From the NCBI GenBank assembly GCA_933228675.1, contig OW121740.1:156353828-156417827 (forward strand): a DNA stretch of 64,000 nt, read 5' to 3'. Source of the stretch: Stomorhina lunata. Its lineage: Eukaryota > Arthropoda > Insecta > Diptera > Rhiniidae. The notes under the pieces are model-generated. The model was not told the DNA's origin, searched no databases, and worked only from the letters and a program-made list of their open reading frames with translations. The stretch's first letter is position 1; every line of letters begins with the position of its first letter. The position numbers and the translations under genes were made by a program. Below, in pieces: positions 11,959 to 23,877 of this stretch.

Positions 11959-14900
11959 AAAATATCATATTTTTATAGGAAATTTTTCAAAAATTTCCTA
12001 TTTTTATAGGAAATTTTTCAAAAATTTCCTATTTTGATAGGAAATTTTTCAAAAATTTCCTATTTTTATAGGAAATTTTTCAAAAATTTCCTATTTTGAT
12101 AGGAAATTTTTCAAAAATTTCCTATTTTTATAGGAAATTTTTCAAAAATTTCCTATTTTTATAGGAAATTTTTCAAAAATTTCCTATTTCTATAGAAAAT
12201 TTTTCAAAAATTTCCTATTTTTATAGGAAATTTTTCAAAAATTTCCTATTTTTATAGGAAATTTTTCAAAAATTTTCTATTTTTATAGGAAATTTTTCAA
12301 AAATTTCCTATTTTTATAGGAAATTTTTCAAAAATTTCCTATTTTTATAGGAAATTTTTCAAAAATTTCCTATTTTTATAGGAAATTTTTCAAAAATTTC
12401 CTATTTTTATAGGAAATTTTTCAAAAATTTCCTATTTTTATAGGAAATTTTTCAAAAATTTCCTATTTTTATAGGAAATTTTTCAAAAATTTCCTATTTT
12501 TATAGGAAATTTTTCAAAAATTTCCTATTTTTATAGGAAATTTTTGAAAAATTTCCTATTTTTATAGGAAATTTTTCAAAAATTTCCTATTTTTATAGGA
12601 AATTTTTTAAAAATTTCCTATTTTTATAGGAAATTTTTCAAAAATTTTCTATTTTTATAGGAAATTTTTTAAAAATTTCCTATTTTTATAGGAAATTTTT
12701 CAAAAATTTCCTATTTTTATAGGAAATTTTTCAAAAATTTCCTATTTTTATAGGAAATTTTTCAAAAATTTCCTATTTTTATAGGAAATTTTTTAAAAAT
12801 TTCCTATTTTTATAGGAAATTTTTCAAAAATTTCCTATTTTTATAGGAAATTTTTCAAAAATTTCCTATTTTTATAGGAAATTTTTGAAAAATTTCCTAT
12901 TTTTATAGGAAATTTTTGAAAAATTTCCTATTTTTATAGGAAATTTTTGAAAAATTTCCTATTTTTATAGGAAATTTTTGAAAAATTTCCTATTTTTATA
13001 GGAAATTTTTCAAAAATTTCCTATTTTTATAGGAAATTTTTCAAAAATTTCCTATTTTTATAGGAAATTTTTCAAAAATTTCCTATTTTTATAGGAAATT
13101 TTTCAAAAATTTCCTATTTTAATAGGAAATTTTTCAAAAATTTCCTATTTTAATAGGAAATTTTTCAAAAATTTCCTATTTTTATAGGAAATTTTTCAAA
13201 AATTTCCTATTTTTATAGGAAATTTTTCAAAAATTTCCTATTTTTATAGGAAATTTTTCAAAAATTTCCTATTTTTATAGGAAATTTTTCAAAAATTTCC
13301 TATTTTTATAGGAAATTTTTTAAAAATTTCCTATTTTTATAGGAAATTTTTTAAAAATTTCCTATTTTTATAGGAAATTTTTTAAAAATTTCCTATTTTT
13401 ATAGGAAATTTTTCAAAAATTTCCTATTTTTATAGGAAATTTTTCAAAAATTTCCTATTTTTATAGGAAATTTTTCAAAAATTTCCTATTTTTATAGGAA
13501 ATTTTTCAAAAATTTCCTATTTTTATAGGAAATTTTTCAAAAATTTCCTATTTTTATAGGAAAATTTTCAAAAATTTCCTATTTTTATAGGAAATTTTTC
13601 AAAAATTTCCTATTTTTATAGGAAATTTTTCAAAAATTTCATATTTTTATAGGAAATTTTTCAAAAATATCATATTTTTATAGGAAATTTTTCAAAAATA
13701 TCATATTTTTATAGGAAATTTTTCAAAAATTTCCTATTTTGATAGGAAATTTTTCAAAAATTTCCTATTTTTATAGGAAATTTTTCAAAAATTTCCTATT
13801 TTGATAGGAAATTTTTCAAAAATTTCCTATTTTTATAGGAAATTTTTCAAAAATTTCCTATTTTTATAGGAAATTTTTCAAAAATTTCCTATTTCTATAG
13901 AAAATTTTTCAAAAATTTCCTATTTTTATAGGAAATTTTTCAAAAATTTCCTATTTTTATAGGAAATTTTTCAAAAATTTTCTATTTTTATAGGAAATTT
14001 TTCAAAAATTTCCTATTTTTATAGGAAATTTTTCAAAAATTTCCTATTTTTATAGGAAATTTTTCAAAAATTTCCTATTTTTATAGGAAATTTTTCAAAA
14101 ATTTCCTATTTTTATAGGAAATTTTTCAAAAATTTCCTATTTTTATAGGAAATTTTTCAAAAATTTCCTATTTTTATAGGAAATTTTTCAAAAATTTCCT
14201 ATTTTTATAGGAAATTTTTCAAAAATTTCCTATTTTTATAGGAAATTTTTCAAAAATTTCCTATTTTTATAGGAAATTTTTGAAAAATTTCCTATTTTTA
14301 TAGGAAATTTTTGAAAAATTTCCTATTTTTATAGGAAATTTTTCAAAAATTTCCTATTTTTATAGGAAATTTTTTAAAAATTTCCTATTTTTATAGGAAA
14401 TTTTTCAAAAATTTTCTATTTTTATAGGAAATTTTTTAAAAATTTCCTATTTTTATAGGAAATTTTTCAAAAATTTCCTATTTTTATAGGAAATTTTTCA
14501 AAAATTTCCTATTTTTATAGGAAATTTTTTAAAAATTTCCTATTTTTATAGGAAATTTTTCAAAAATTTCCTATTTTTATAGGAAATTTTTCAAAAATTT
14601 CCTATTTTTATAGGAAATTTTTTAAAAATTTCCTATTTTTATAGGAAATTTTTCAAAAATTTCCTATTTTTATAGGAAATTTTTGAAAAATTTCCTATTT
14701 TTATAGGAAATTTTTCAAAAATTTCCTATTTTTATAGGAAATTTTTCAAAAATTTCCTATTTTTATAGGAAATTTTTCAAAAATTTCCTATTTTTATAGG
14801 AAATTTTTCAAAAATTTCCTATTTTAATAGGAAATTTTTCAAAAATTTCCTATTTTAATAGGAAATTTTTCAAAAATTTCCTATTTTTATAGGAAATTTT

Positions 14901-15150
14901 TCAAAAATTTCCTATTTTTATAGGAAATTTTTCAAAAATTTCCTATTTTTATAGGAAATTTTTCAAAAATTTCCTATTTTTATAGGAAATTTTTTAAAAA
15001 TTTCCTATTTTTATAGGAAATTTTTCAAAAATTTTCTATTTTTATAGGAAATTTTTTAAAAATTTCCTATTTTTATAGGAAATTTTTCAAAAATTTCCTA
15101 TTTTTATAGGAAATTTTTCAAAAATTTCCTATTTTTATAGGAAATTTTTT
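11959..15150 (+). repeat. 1705 bp higher-order duplication in satellite A
   Basis: Variant units recur exactly 1705 bp (55 x 31) apart: TTTCTATAGAAAA at about 12185 and 13890; ATTTTGAT at 12031/12093 and 13736/13798; ATTTTAAT at 13116/13147 and 14821/14852. The string of variants keeps its order, so a block of about 55 units was duplicated in tandem. Confidence 0.85.
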
Positions 15151-15620
15151 AAAAATTTCCTATTTTTATAGGAAATTTTTCAAAAATTTCCTATTTTTAT
15201 AGGAAATTTTTCAAAAATTTCCTATTTTTATAGGAAATTTTTTAAAAATTTCCTATTTTTATAGGAAATTTTTCAAAAATTTCCTATTTTTATAGGAAAT
15301 TTTTGAAAAATTTCCTATTTTTATAGGAAATTTTTCAAAAATTTCCTATTTTTATAGGAAATTTTTCAAAAATTTCCTATTTTTATAGGAAATTTTTCAA
15401 AAATTTCCTATTTTTATAGGAAATTTTTCAAAAATTTCCTATTTTAATAGGAAATTTTTCAAAAATTTCCTATTTTAATAGGAAATTTTTCAAAAATTTC
15501 CTATTTTTATAGGAAATTTTTCAAAAATTTCCTATTTTTATAGGAAATTTTTCAAAAATTTCCTATTTTTATAGGAAATTTTTCAAAAATTTCCTGTTTT
15601 TATAGGAAATTTTTTAAAAA
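14371..15620 (+). repeat. 620 bp higher-order duplication in satellite A
   Basis: The variant pair TTTTTTAAAAATTTCC plus TTTTCTATTTTTATAGG near 14371-14440 recurs near 14991-15060, and ATTTTAAT at 14821 recurs at 15441. Both offsets are 620 bp (20 x 31). A further pair lies 868 bp (28 x 31) on, at 16309. Confidence 0.8.
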
Positions 15621-18310
15621 TTTCCTATTTTTATAGGAAATTTTTCAAAAATTTCCTATTTTTATAGGAAATTTTTTAAAAATTTCCTATTTTTATAGGA
15701 AATTTTTCAAAAATTTCCTATTTTTATAGGAAATTTTTCAAAAATTTCCTATTTTTATAGGAAATTTTTCAAAAATTTCCTATTTTTATAGGAAATTTTT
15801 CAAAAATTTCCTATTTTTATAGGAAATTTTTCAAAAATTTCCTATTTTTATAGGAAATTTTTCAAAAATTTCCTATTTTTATAGGAAATTTTTCAAAAAT
15901 TTCCTATTTTTATAGGAAATTTTTCAAAAATTTCCTATTTTTATAGGAAATTTTTCAAAAATTTCCTATTTTTATAGGAAATTTTTCAAAAATTTCCTAT
16001 TTTTATAGGAAATTTTTTAAAAATTTCCTATTTTTATAGGAAATTTTTCAAAAATTTCCTATTTTTATAGGAAATTTTTCAAAAATTTCCTATTTTTATA
16101 GGAAATTTTTGAAAAATTTCCTATTTTTATAGGAAATTTTTGAAAAATTTCCTATTTTTATAGGAAATTTTTCAAAAATTTCCTATTTTTATAGGAAATT
16201 TTTCAAAAATTTCCTATTTTTATAGGAAATTTTTCAAAAATTTCCTATTTTTATAGGAAATTTTTCAAAAATTTCCTATTTTTATAGGAAATTTTTCAAA
16301 AATTTCCTATTTTAATAGGAAATTTTTCAAAAATTTCCTATTTTAATAGGAAATTTTTCAAAAATTTCCTATTTTTATAGGAAATTTTTCAAAAATTTCC
16401 TATTTTTATAGGAAATTTTTCAAAAATTTCCTATTTTTATAGGAAATTTTTCAAAAATTTCCTATTTTTATAGGAAATTTTTCAAAATTTTCCTATTTTT
16501 ATAGGAAATTTTTCAAAAATTTCCTATTTTTATAGGAAATTTTTCAAAAATTTCCTATTTTTATAGGAAATTTTTCAAAAATTTCCTATTTTTATAGGAA
16601 ATTTTTCAAAAATTTCCTATTTTTATAGGAAATTTTTCAAAAATTTCCTATTTTTATAGGAAATTTTTCAAAAGTTTTCTATTTTTATAGGAAATTTTTC
16701 AAAAATTTTCTATTTTTATAGGAAATTTTTCAAAAATTTCCTATTTTTATAGGAAATTTTTCAAAAATTTCCTATTTTTATAGGAAATTTTTCAAAAATT
16801 TCCTATTTTTATAGGAAAATTTTCAAAAATTTCCTATTTTTATAGGAAATTTTTCAAAAATTTCCTATTTTTATAGGAAATTTTTCAAAAATTTCCTATT
16901 TTTATAGGAAATTTTTCAAAAATTTCCTATTTTTATAGGAAATTTTTCAAAAATTTCCTATTTTTATAGGAAATTTTTCAAAAATTTCCTATTTTTATAG
17001 GAAATTTTTCAAAAATTTCCTATTTTTATAGGAAATTTTTCAAAAATTTCCTATTTTTATAGGAAATATAGGAAATTTTTCAAAAATTTCATATTTTTAT
17101 AGGAAATTTTTCAAAAATTTCCTATTTTTATAGGAAATTTTTCAAAAATTTCCTATTTTTATAGGAAATTTTTCAAAAATTTCCTATTTTTATAGGAAAT
17201 TTTTCAAAAATTTCCTATTTTTATAGGAAATTTTTCAAAAATTTCCTATTTTTATAGGAAATTTTTCAAAAATTTCCTATTTTTATAGGAAATTTTTCAA
17301 AAATTTCCTATTTTTATAGGAAATTTTTCAAAAATTTCCTATTCTTATAGGAAATTTTTCAAAAATTTCCTATTCTTATAGGAAATTTTTCAAAAATTTC
17401 CTATTTTTATAGGAAATTTTTCAAAAATTTCCTATTTTTATAGGAAATTTTTCAAAAATTTCCTATTTTTATAGGAAATTTTTCAAAAATTTCCTATTTT
17501 TATAGGAAATTTTTCAAAAATTTCCTATTTTTATAGGAAATTTTTCAAAAATTTCCTATTTTTATAGGAAATTTTTCAAAAATTTCCTATTTTTATAGGA
17601 AATTTTTCAAAAATTTTCTATTTTTATAGGAAATTTTTCAAAAATTTCCTATTTTTATAGGAAATTTTTCAAATTTTGCTCTTTTTATAGGAAATTTTTT
17701 AAAAATTTACTATTTTTATAGGAAATTTTTTAAAAATTTACTATTTTTATAGGAAATTTTTTAAAAATTTATTATTTTTATAGGAAATTTTTTAAAAATT
17801 TACTATTTTTATAGGAAATTTTTTAAAAATTTACCATTTTTATAGGAAATTTTTTAAAAATTTACTATTTTTATAGGAAATTTTTTAAAAATTAACTATT
17901 TTTGTAGGAAATTTTTTAAAAATTTACTATCTTTATAGGAAATTTTTTAAAAATTTGCTGTTTCTATAGGAAATTTTTTAAAAATTTACAATTTTTATAG
18001 GAAATTTTTCAAAAATTTCCTTTTTTTACAGGAAATTTTTCAAAAATTTCCTTTTTTTATAGGAAATTTGTTTTAAATTTCTTATTTTTATAAGAAATTT
18101 TTCTAAAATTTCCTATTTTTATAGGAAATATTTAAAAAATTTCCTATTTTTATAGGAAATTTTTCAAAAATTTCCTATTTTTAATGGACATTTTTCAAAA
18201 ATTTCCTATTTTTTTAGGAAATTTTTCAAAAATTTCTTATTTTTTTAGGAAATTTTTCAAAAATTTCTTATTTTTTTAGGAAATTTTTCAAAAATTTCTT
18301 ATTTTTTTGA

Positions 18311-19202
18311 AATTGTTGATTCATCTTAATTCCCAAATTTTTAGCTTAAATCTTAAATCCTTTAAATCACATTCGTATGCAAAAAAAATAATATTAAAAG
18401 ACTTCTAACAATTGTATTTGAGTTTATTTAAAATATTTCCATGTTGAATAAATATTTATTTTTCGCGTAAAATCTCAGCTGTTTATTTTCCCATACGCCA
18501 AATGTCTACTTAAACCAAGAACAATTTGTTTTACATACTAAAGATTTAGAATTCAAACCCATAGAATCTCATAAATAGAAAAAAATCATACTTTTTTTGA
18601 ACATAAATCAAAATAACAAATCAACAACAAATGATGGAAAAATCATAATACTCGAGCAAACAACAAAAAACCGTCAGTCAGTCAGCAGCAACAAATAGTA
18701 GCAACAACAACAACAAAAAATGTAAACATAATTTAACAGTCATAGAAAATCTAGAATTCTGTAGCAACAGCAACAAATCTCATTTTCAACTGATATTTTT
18801 TTTTCTTTCATTTTTATTCCTTCACTGATTCCTGTTGCTGCTGATGATGTTGCTGGCTTTTTGTAGTTGTTGTTGTTGTTACTGGTGTTGCACTAATAAC
18901 CCATACGTGCTTTGAACATTGGCAATGCTTCCGTTTAGTCTTCTTGTATTCTTCTTATTTGAAACGTGATGTAGTCCAACATTAATTTTTGCGCTTATTC
19001 TTTTTTGTTACCGAAAGCTTTGCTTTGGAACGCGTTTAATAGTCGGGAATTAGCCAGTGAAGGATGAGAACATAGTTTAAGTGATTTTGAATGAATAAAA
19101 TGGAATGAAATGTTAAACATTGAGATAAAATACTAGAGTTTGGTCTGAGTATAAGAATCAAACTGAGCATAGGCAATGTATAAGGCAAGGTATAAGTATA
19201 CA
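18311..19202. other. AT-rich island, no gene seen
   Basis: Unique sequence with CAACAAC and TTGTTGTTGTT runs (18690-18720; 18866-18882). No recognisable gene or repeat copy. Confidence 0.55.
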
Positions 19203-19204
19203 TA

Positions 19205-20600
19205 TGGGCAAATCCGAAAAACCTTCAACCAAGGACAAGATTTTAAAACTGTCAAAATCGTTTATTTGTGTTTATGGAAAAAATAACCATATATTGATCC
19301 TTTAGAATATACAATGGATACAATTTTTGATTGCTCTCTTCGTGAATGGCAGGTGTTTATTTGCACCCACCTCGAATTTTTATAAATATTTTAAAATAAT
19401 AGATTTTTTAAAAGTTCATAATAATCGCAAAAACAATAATTTATGTATCAAGTTTCAGCAGGGGCTCAAAGTCTGCTTAACTTTATACACTTATATGTAA
19501 AAGAACCCATAAAAAGTAATTGGAGTGATATAAATAACGTCAAGTAAAAAAGGGCTCTCAGTGTGTAGCGTCCGTCACTGAAATAAAGCTTTTTTTCATT
19601 TTACTAGTGCAATTTTTCTTTTTTCTCCAATTGAACTTGGTTCGTAAAGAGAACTTAAAATTAGGCTAAAAATATTATATATATTATATAGATGTTTATA
19701 TAGCATTTTATAAAATAATATGTAAAGAAAAGTGTGTAGCGTCCGTCACATTTTATATTTTTTACAAAATAATATTTATTAAATACAAAATTTACGTAAT
19801 TTACGTCTGTCTTATTCATAAGGCAATAACACTGTCTATATCCACAGATTAAATCTAAGATATTAGGTCTTAAAAAAATATACAGTGGGGCAAATTTTAT
19901 GATTTTAAAATTTGTTTTTTTTTATTTTTGGGACACTCTAACAGCGAGCCACAGCATTCTTGAGACGAAAAATCAGATATAAAAAGTGTAAAACTTTAAA
20001 TAAATATAGGTATTTAGCCGTTTTGTGAAAAATTAAATTGTGCCCGAAAATCGCATTTTGACCCCGAACATAAAAAGGAAGGAGATGAAATTCGGGAACA
20101 AATAAAACCATTATTTTCACTGATTAACGAATCCTTAACAAAATATGAAATATGAATTTTTTCCTAATAAAAACATTCAAGTAAAAACTGTATCGTCCGT
20201 CATGTAGCGTCCGCAACAGTTCACTTATGGTTTTTTGGTGAAACTGGAAACTTAAAAATATTTTATAAAAGCTGTTTTGGAATCCTCTGACTTTCCTATA
20301 TCTTCAAAGTATTTACAATTTTTTTTATTACTATGACCGATTTGATAAAATTTACAGAAAAACGTGTTGAAAAAAAAGTCACTTCTATTTTTTGTAGCGT
20401 CCGTCACAGCACTTTAAAAGCGAATATCTTTTTCCTTCAAAAAAAGTATGTAAATTAACAAACGCCATTCGATACCACAATCGATGGGCTAATATTCCAT
20501 GAAATCTGTGCAAAGCTATCTAGTGTAGAACAACCATGGGATACATTAAAGTACAACAAAATCCGTACAAATGTATCGTCCGCCAAGCAGGATTTGCCCA
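19205..20600. mobile_element. Non-autonomous TA-flanked element with CGTCCG motifs
   Basis: The left end reads TGGGCAAATCC and the right end reads GGATTTGCCCA, an 11 bp perfect terminal inverted repeat. TA lies on both sides (19203-19204 and 20601-20602), as in Tc1/mariner-type insertions. The ~1.4 kb interior has no transposase. A 14 bp motif TGTAGCGTCCGTCA, or a close variant, occurs six times in the same orientation at about 19563, 19734, 20189, 20203, 20392 and 20572; the last lies next to the right terminal repeat. Repeated internal motifs of this kind could be protein-binding sites. The family is not recognised. Confidence 0.75.
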
Positions 20601-20602
20601 TA

Positions 20603-21902
20603 AAGAGTGTTTTAAAAAAAAATATGCATATACTATTTTAGACAAAATTTATCCATAGTGCAAGAAATAATTTATTTTTTGATCAAGTTAGTTTCTATAG
20701 ATATGTCAGATACTATTATTTTAGAAATTATTAATTTTCAATAGTTATTTCAATCAAAATGGACTGCGAAAAAAAAGTTCGTGAAAATATAATTAAAACT
20801 TTTCAAAAAAATCCGTCATGGACTTTTAAAAAAATAGCTAAAAATTTGAAAGTTGACCCTCGAACGGTTTCTAATGCCATCAGACGGTATAAGGAAAACC
20901 TGAGCATTGAAAGAAAACCTGGATCAGGGAGGAAAAAAGGTCCTACAGATATTGGTAAGGCAAAAGAAGTCGAGCGACTCTTTCGAAGAGCGCCTAACAC
21001 TTCTTTAAGAAAAGCAGCTCGTACGGTGAAATGTTCTACGAATTTTGCACATAGAGTCAAAGCTTATGCTGGACTGAAGACATACAAAGTCCAAAAGGTT
21101 CCAGATCGCAATCTTATAAAGAACTTAGAAGCAAAAAAACGAGCGAAAAAATTGAAGTCTGATTTTATAAAAAAAAATACACCTGTTGTGTGATTTATGA
21201 TGAAACATACGTACTGGCAGACTTTTCTCAACTTCCTGGTCAAGATTTTTATGTTGCTGATAAACGGGGCAATGTTCGGCAAAAGTTTCGCACAAATAAA
21301 CAAACAAAATTCCCTAAGAAGTTTCTCGTGTGGGAAGCTATTTGCAGTTGTGACAAAAGAAGTAAAGTATTTGTGCATCTGGCACAATAAACACAGAAAT
21401 TTATATAAAGGAGTGCCTACAAAAACGGTTGTTACCTTTTTTAAGAGAGCACAGAGTGCCTACATTTTTTTTGGCCCGATTTGGCATCATGCCATTATGG
21501 AAAAAAGGCACTTGAGTGGTACTCAAAGAATAATGTCATTTTTGTACCACGAGAGGCAAATCCACCTAACTGTCCAGAACTTCGTCCTGTGGAAAGGTAT
21601 TGGGCTCTGGTAAAAAAGGAATTGAAGAACACAGGAAAGATTTCCAAGAACATGTCAGATTTTAAGCGCAGGTGGAACACATGCTCCAAAAAGGTATCAG
21701 AAGCAACTGTAAAATCTTTAATGGGAGGGTTTCCGAAAAAAGTCGATAATTTTGCAAAACCCGAGTACTAAGTAAACATTTTAATGCTAAATGATTTAGT
21801 ATAATATGTCATTATATTTGCGTATTTTGTAGAGTTTTTATATTAAAAAGTTTGATTTTTATTTAAGAAAATCCAACTACAAATTTTATTTAGAGCACTC
21901 TT
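20603..21902 (+). mobile_element. Tc1-like DD37E transposon, copy 1
   Basis: A 1300 bp element between TA dinucleotides (20601-20602 and 21903-21904). The left end AAGAGTGTTTTAAA and the right end TTTAGAGCACTCTT are imperfect inverted repeats, and the second copy at 46338-47632 has matching ends. It holds one transposase reading frame broken by frameshifts. Its left TA is also the right-hand TA of the element at 19205-20600, so the two elements abut. Confidence 0.92.
20759..21774 (+). pseudogene. Tc1/mariner-superfamily transposase (DD37E type), frameshifted
   Basis: The gene would encode a cut-and-paste transposase of about 337 residues. The N-terminal part (20759-21193) is a helix-turn-helix DNA-binding region (KKIAKNLKVDPRTVSNAIRR) followed by a basic GSGRKK stretch. 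The catalytic domain follows in a shifted frame: first Asp in VIYDETYV, second Asp in the block before ASCHYGKKALEWYSKNN, and a Glu in PELRPVERYW. There are 37 residues between the second Asp and the Glu, so this is DD37E, as in ITmD37E-type elements. Three indels break it: the A-run at 21169-21177 is out of phase, one G is missing near 21375 (present in copy 2), and one T is extra in the T-run at 21465-21472. The stop TAA is at 21769-21771, or just after. Confidence 0.92.
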
Positions 21903-21978
21903 TATATTGAAAATATAAGAGTAAATAAAATAAAGTCTAAGCATTTAGATTAAGCAGATCTAAGACAAAATTATCAAA

Positions 21979-22688
21979 AACAAGTAAGAAAGTGCTATAG
22001 TCGGTCAAGCCCGACCATACGATACCCTTCACCATTAAGGTCAAAGGTGTTATTTTTCCTGTATAAAGACAAATATTTGCTTAATTTTGCCATCATATAA
22101 ACATTTTCTCAAAACTTATATATTTAAGCTGCTTCCGACATTTGGACTTATATGAGAGCTAGGGTCAAATGTGGACCGATTATCTTGAAATTTGGCAAAT
22201 TGATTACAGTTGTTACAAAAATTATGTATGCAAAAAATAAACTTAAAATTCCCATTTTTCCGTTTTAGTGATTTTTGTCTCATTTAGTGCGTTTTTAAAG
22301 AAAAGTTTGTAAGGGAGCTATGGTCAAATGTGGACCGATTTCAACGAAATTTGGTACAGTGATTTTGGTTTACATAAGCAATATTTGATTTAAATTTCAT
22401 GAAAAAATATTGATATTTGTGGACAACATATCAATTCCGGGAAGTGGGACCTATGGACCGATTTTGACGAATTTCAATAGCCATAGTCCCATTATCAAAA
22501 AAATGATCTGTGCCAAATTTAATCAAATTATCTTTAGAATTTCGACCTGTAGTTTGATTACAATGTTTACATGGGGGTCCAGCCAGCCAGACGGACGGAC
22601 GGACGGACATCGCTAAATCGACTCAGAAAGTGATTCTAAGTCTATTGGTATACTAAAAGGTGGGTCTAAGACAAATATTTCCATATAT
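21979..22688 (-). mobile_element. Helentron-like element, family B, copy 1 (truncated)
   Basis: It begins with AACAAGTAAGAAAGTGCTAT and a small hairpin (GTCGG, loop, CCGAC, 22000-22015), followed by TACCCTTCACCA. It contains TGTGGACCGAT phrases and a short (GGAC)n run at 22592-22609, which is GTCC on the other strand. In other copies the element continues past GACAAATATTTC to an inverted GGTGAAGGGTA; here that end is missing. No coding capacity. It lies about 75 bp from the DD37E element. Confidence 0.8.
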
Positions 22689-23877
22689 AGATTTGTTAAT
22701 TGAAATCTTCCTTTGATAACTTAAAGACTTTTTTTGTATCCACTTCTTGACCTTGACCCCTTTTAGCCACTGATCCAATTAAGCATTGTCTTAATTAAAA
22801 GCTTTTGCTTACAATTACTTTATCTAATTAATAACAATTATCAATTGTTAAATATTAAAAACAAAAATCTATTTGTTTTACAAATTATTGAAATTATTGA
22901 ATACTCGTATCTGAACAAAATAAATGCAAAATTTCTTTCGAAATTCATCTAAAATAATAAATTTTTCAAAATAATTTATGACTGATTTATGATCTTTTAT
23001 AAAAAAAAAACTAAAGAAAACAAAAATAAAATTTCATATAAAAAATATTTTTTTCAGGGTTAACGATTTTTTTCTTCTTTCAATTCAAAGTTAAACAATG
23101 AAAGACCAAATATTTTAACTTTTTGTTTGATTTTGGGACAATTTATTTAGACTTATTTTATTTAAGCTGTGATCGGTCGATCAGTCGGCAACAAAAAATA
23201 TTTATACTCAGTTAAAGCACTTGTTCAGTCTGTCCGACTGTAGAGAAATGGGTATGGTCAAAATGTTGGGTCTATTTGCTTGTCATGTCGATTGTGTCTT
23301 TGGTAATGGCAATCAGCCAGGTATGTAAAATATTTATCAACAACATACGCGCAACAGTAGCCGACAGCACCAACAATTTATAGCGAATTGTTGTATTTAT
23401 CGACAACAATTTACAACGGTACATAATTTGATTAAACAAAAAACAATAATGAATTGAAAAAAAGTTATCAAAATCATTCAAACTACTTGTACGAATATTT
23501 ACCAGAGTTAGGATATCGATCGTTATGCGGTGACAACTACAAACTGTCAACTTGATCAATTTGACTGATACGAAAGAGTCTACGAGTAGCAATTTGCATT
23601 GTCTAGAAGAAATAACTGAAAAAGAAAAAGATTGATGATGTTTTTTATTATAATTTTGTAAATAACTTGATAAAATACTAGTTAAAAATAAAAAAAATTT
23701 TAGTTAAAAAAAATTTTTGTTAAAAAAAATTCTGTTGTTAGTTTCAAAATTTTGAAATATTTTGATACTGCTTAAATGATATGGTATTATTAGTTTAAAT
23801 GGCTGTCATCAAAGTAATTGCCCCAATTTCGACATATTTTTGTATACTTCACAGAAGTTCACATTTTTTTTGTACTA
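22689..23877. other. AT-rich island; possible exon-like patch at 23248-23320
   Basis: Mostly unique AT-rich sequence. A less AT-rich patch holds an ATG at 23248 in a fair context, 24 open codons and then CAG before GTATGT at 23321, a good splice donor consensus. The encoded peptide matches no family I know. A longer open frame on the reverse strand over the same region (23272-23592) is also unrecognised. No gene is called. Confidence 0.45.

Larger units (their letters stand above)
11698..18310 (+). repeat. Main satellite A array, 31 bp unit
   Basis: About 6.6 kb (roughly 210 units) of a highly homogeneous 31 bp repeat. Each unit is GGAAATTTTT, a single C (or G/T), AAAAATTTCC, then TATTTTTATA. 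The first two blocks are exact reverse complements, and CCTAT/ATAGG around TTTT forms a second inverted pair, so the unit is two interleaved palindromes. Diagnostic variants (TTTTGATAGG, TTTTAATAGG, TTTCTATAG, ATATCATATT) recur at fixed offsets that are multiples of 31, showing higher-order repeats. Both edges are degenerate (11698-11760; 17670-18310) while the interior is homogenised. There is a small irregular unit near 17062 (GGAAATATAGGAAATTTTT). Confidence 0.98.

Noticed and set aside
11698..18310. CRISPR-like array (short regular direct repeats)
   Set aside because: There are no unique spacers: the whole 31 bp unit repeats, and the setting is a eukaryotic genome with no cas-like gene.
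21064..21387. Reverse-strand open frames opposite the DD37E transposase (also at 46846-47037, 21495-21689, 47225-47419)
   Set aside because: They are antisense shadows of the transposase coding sequence.
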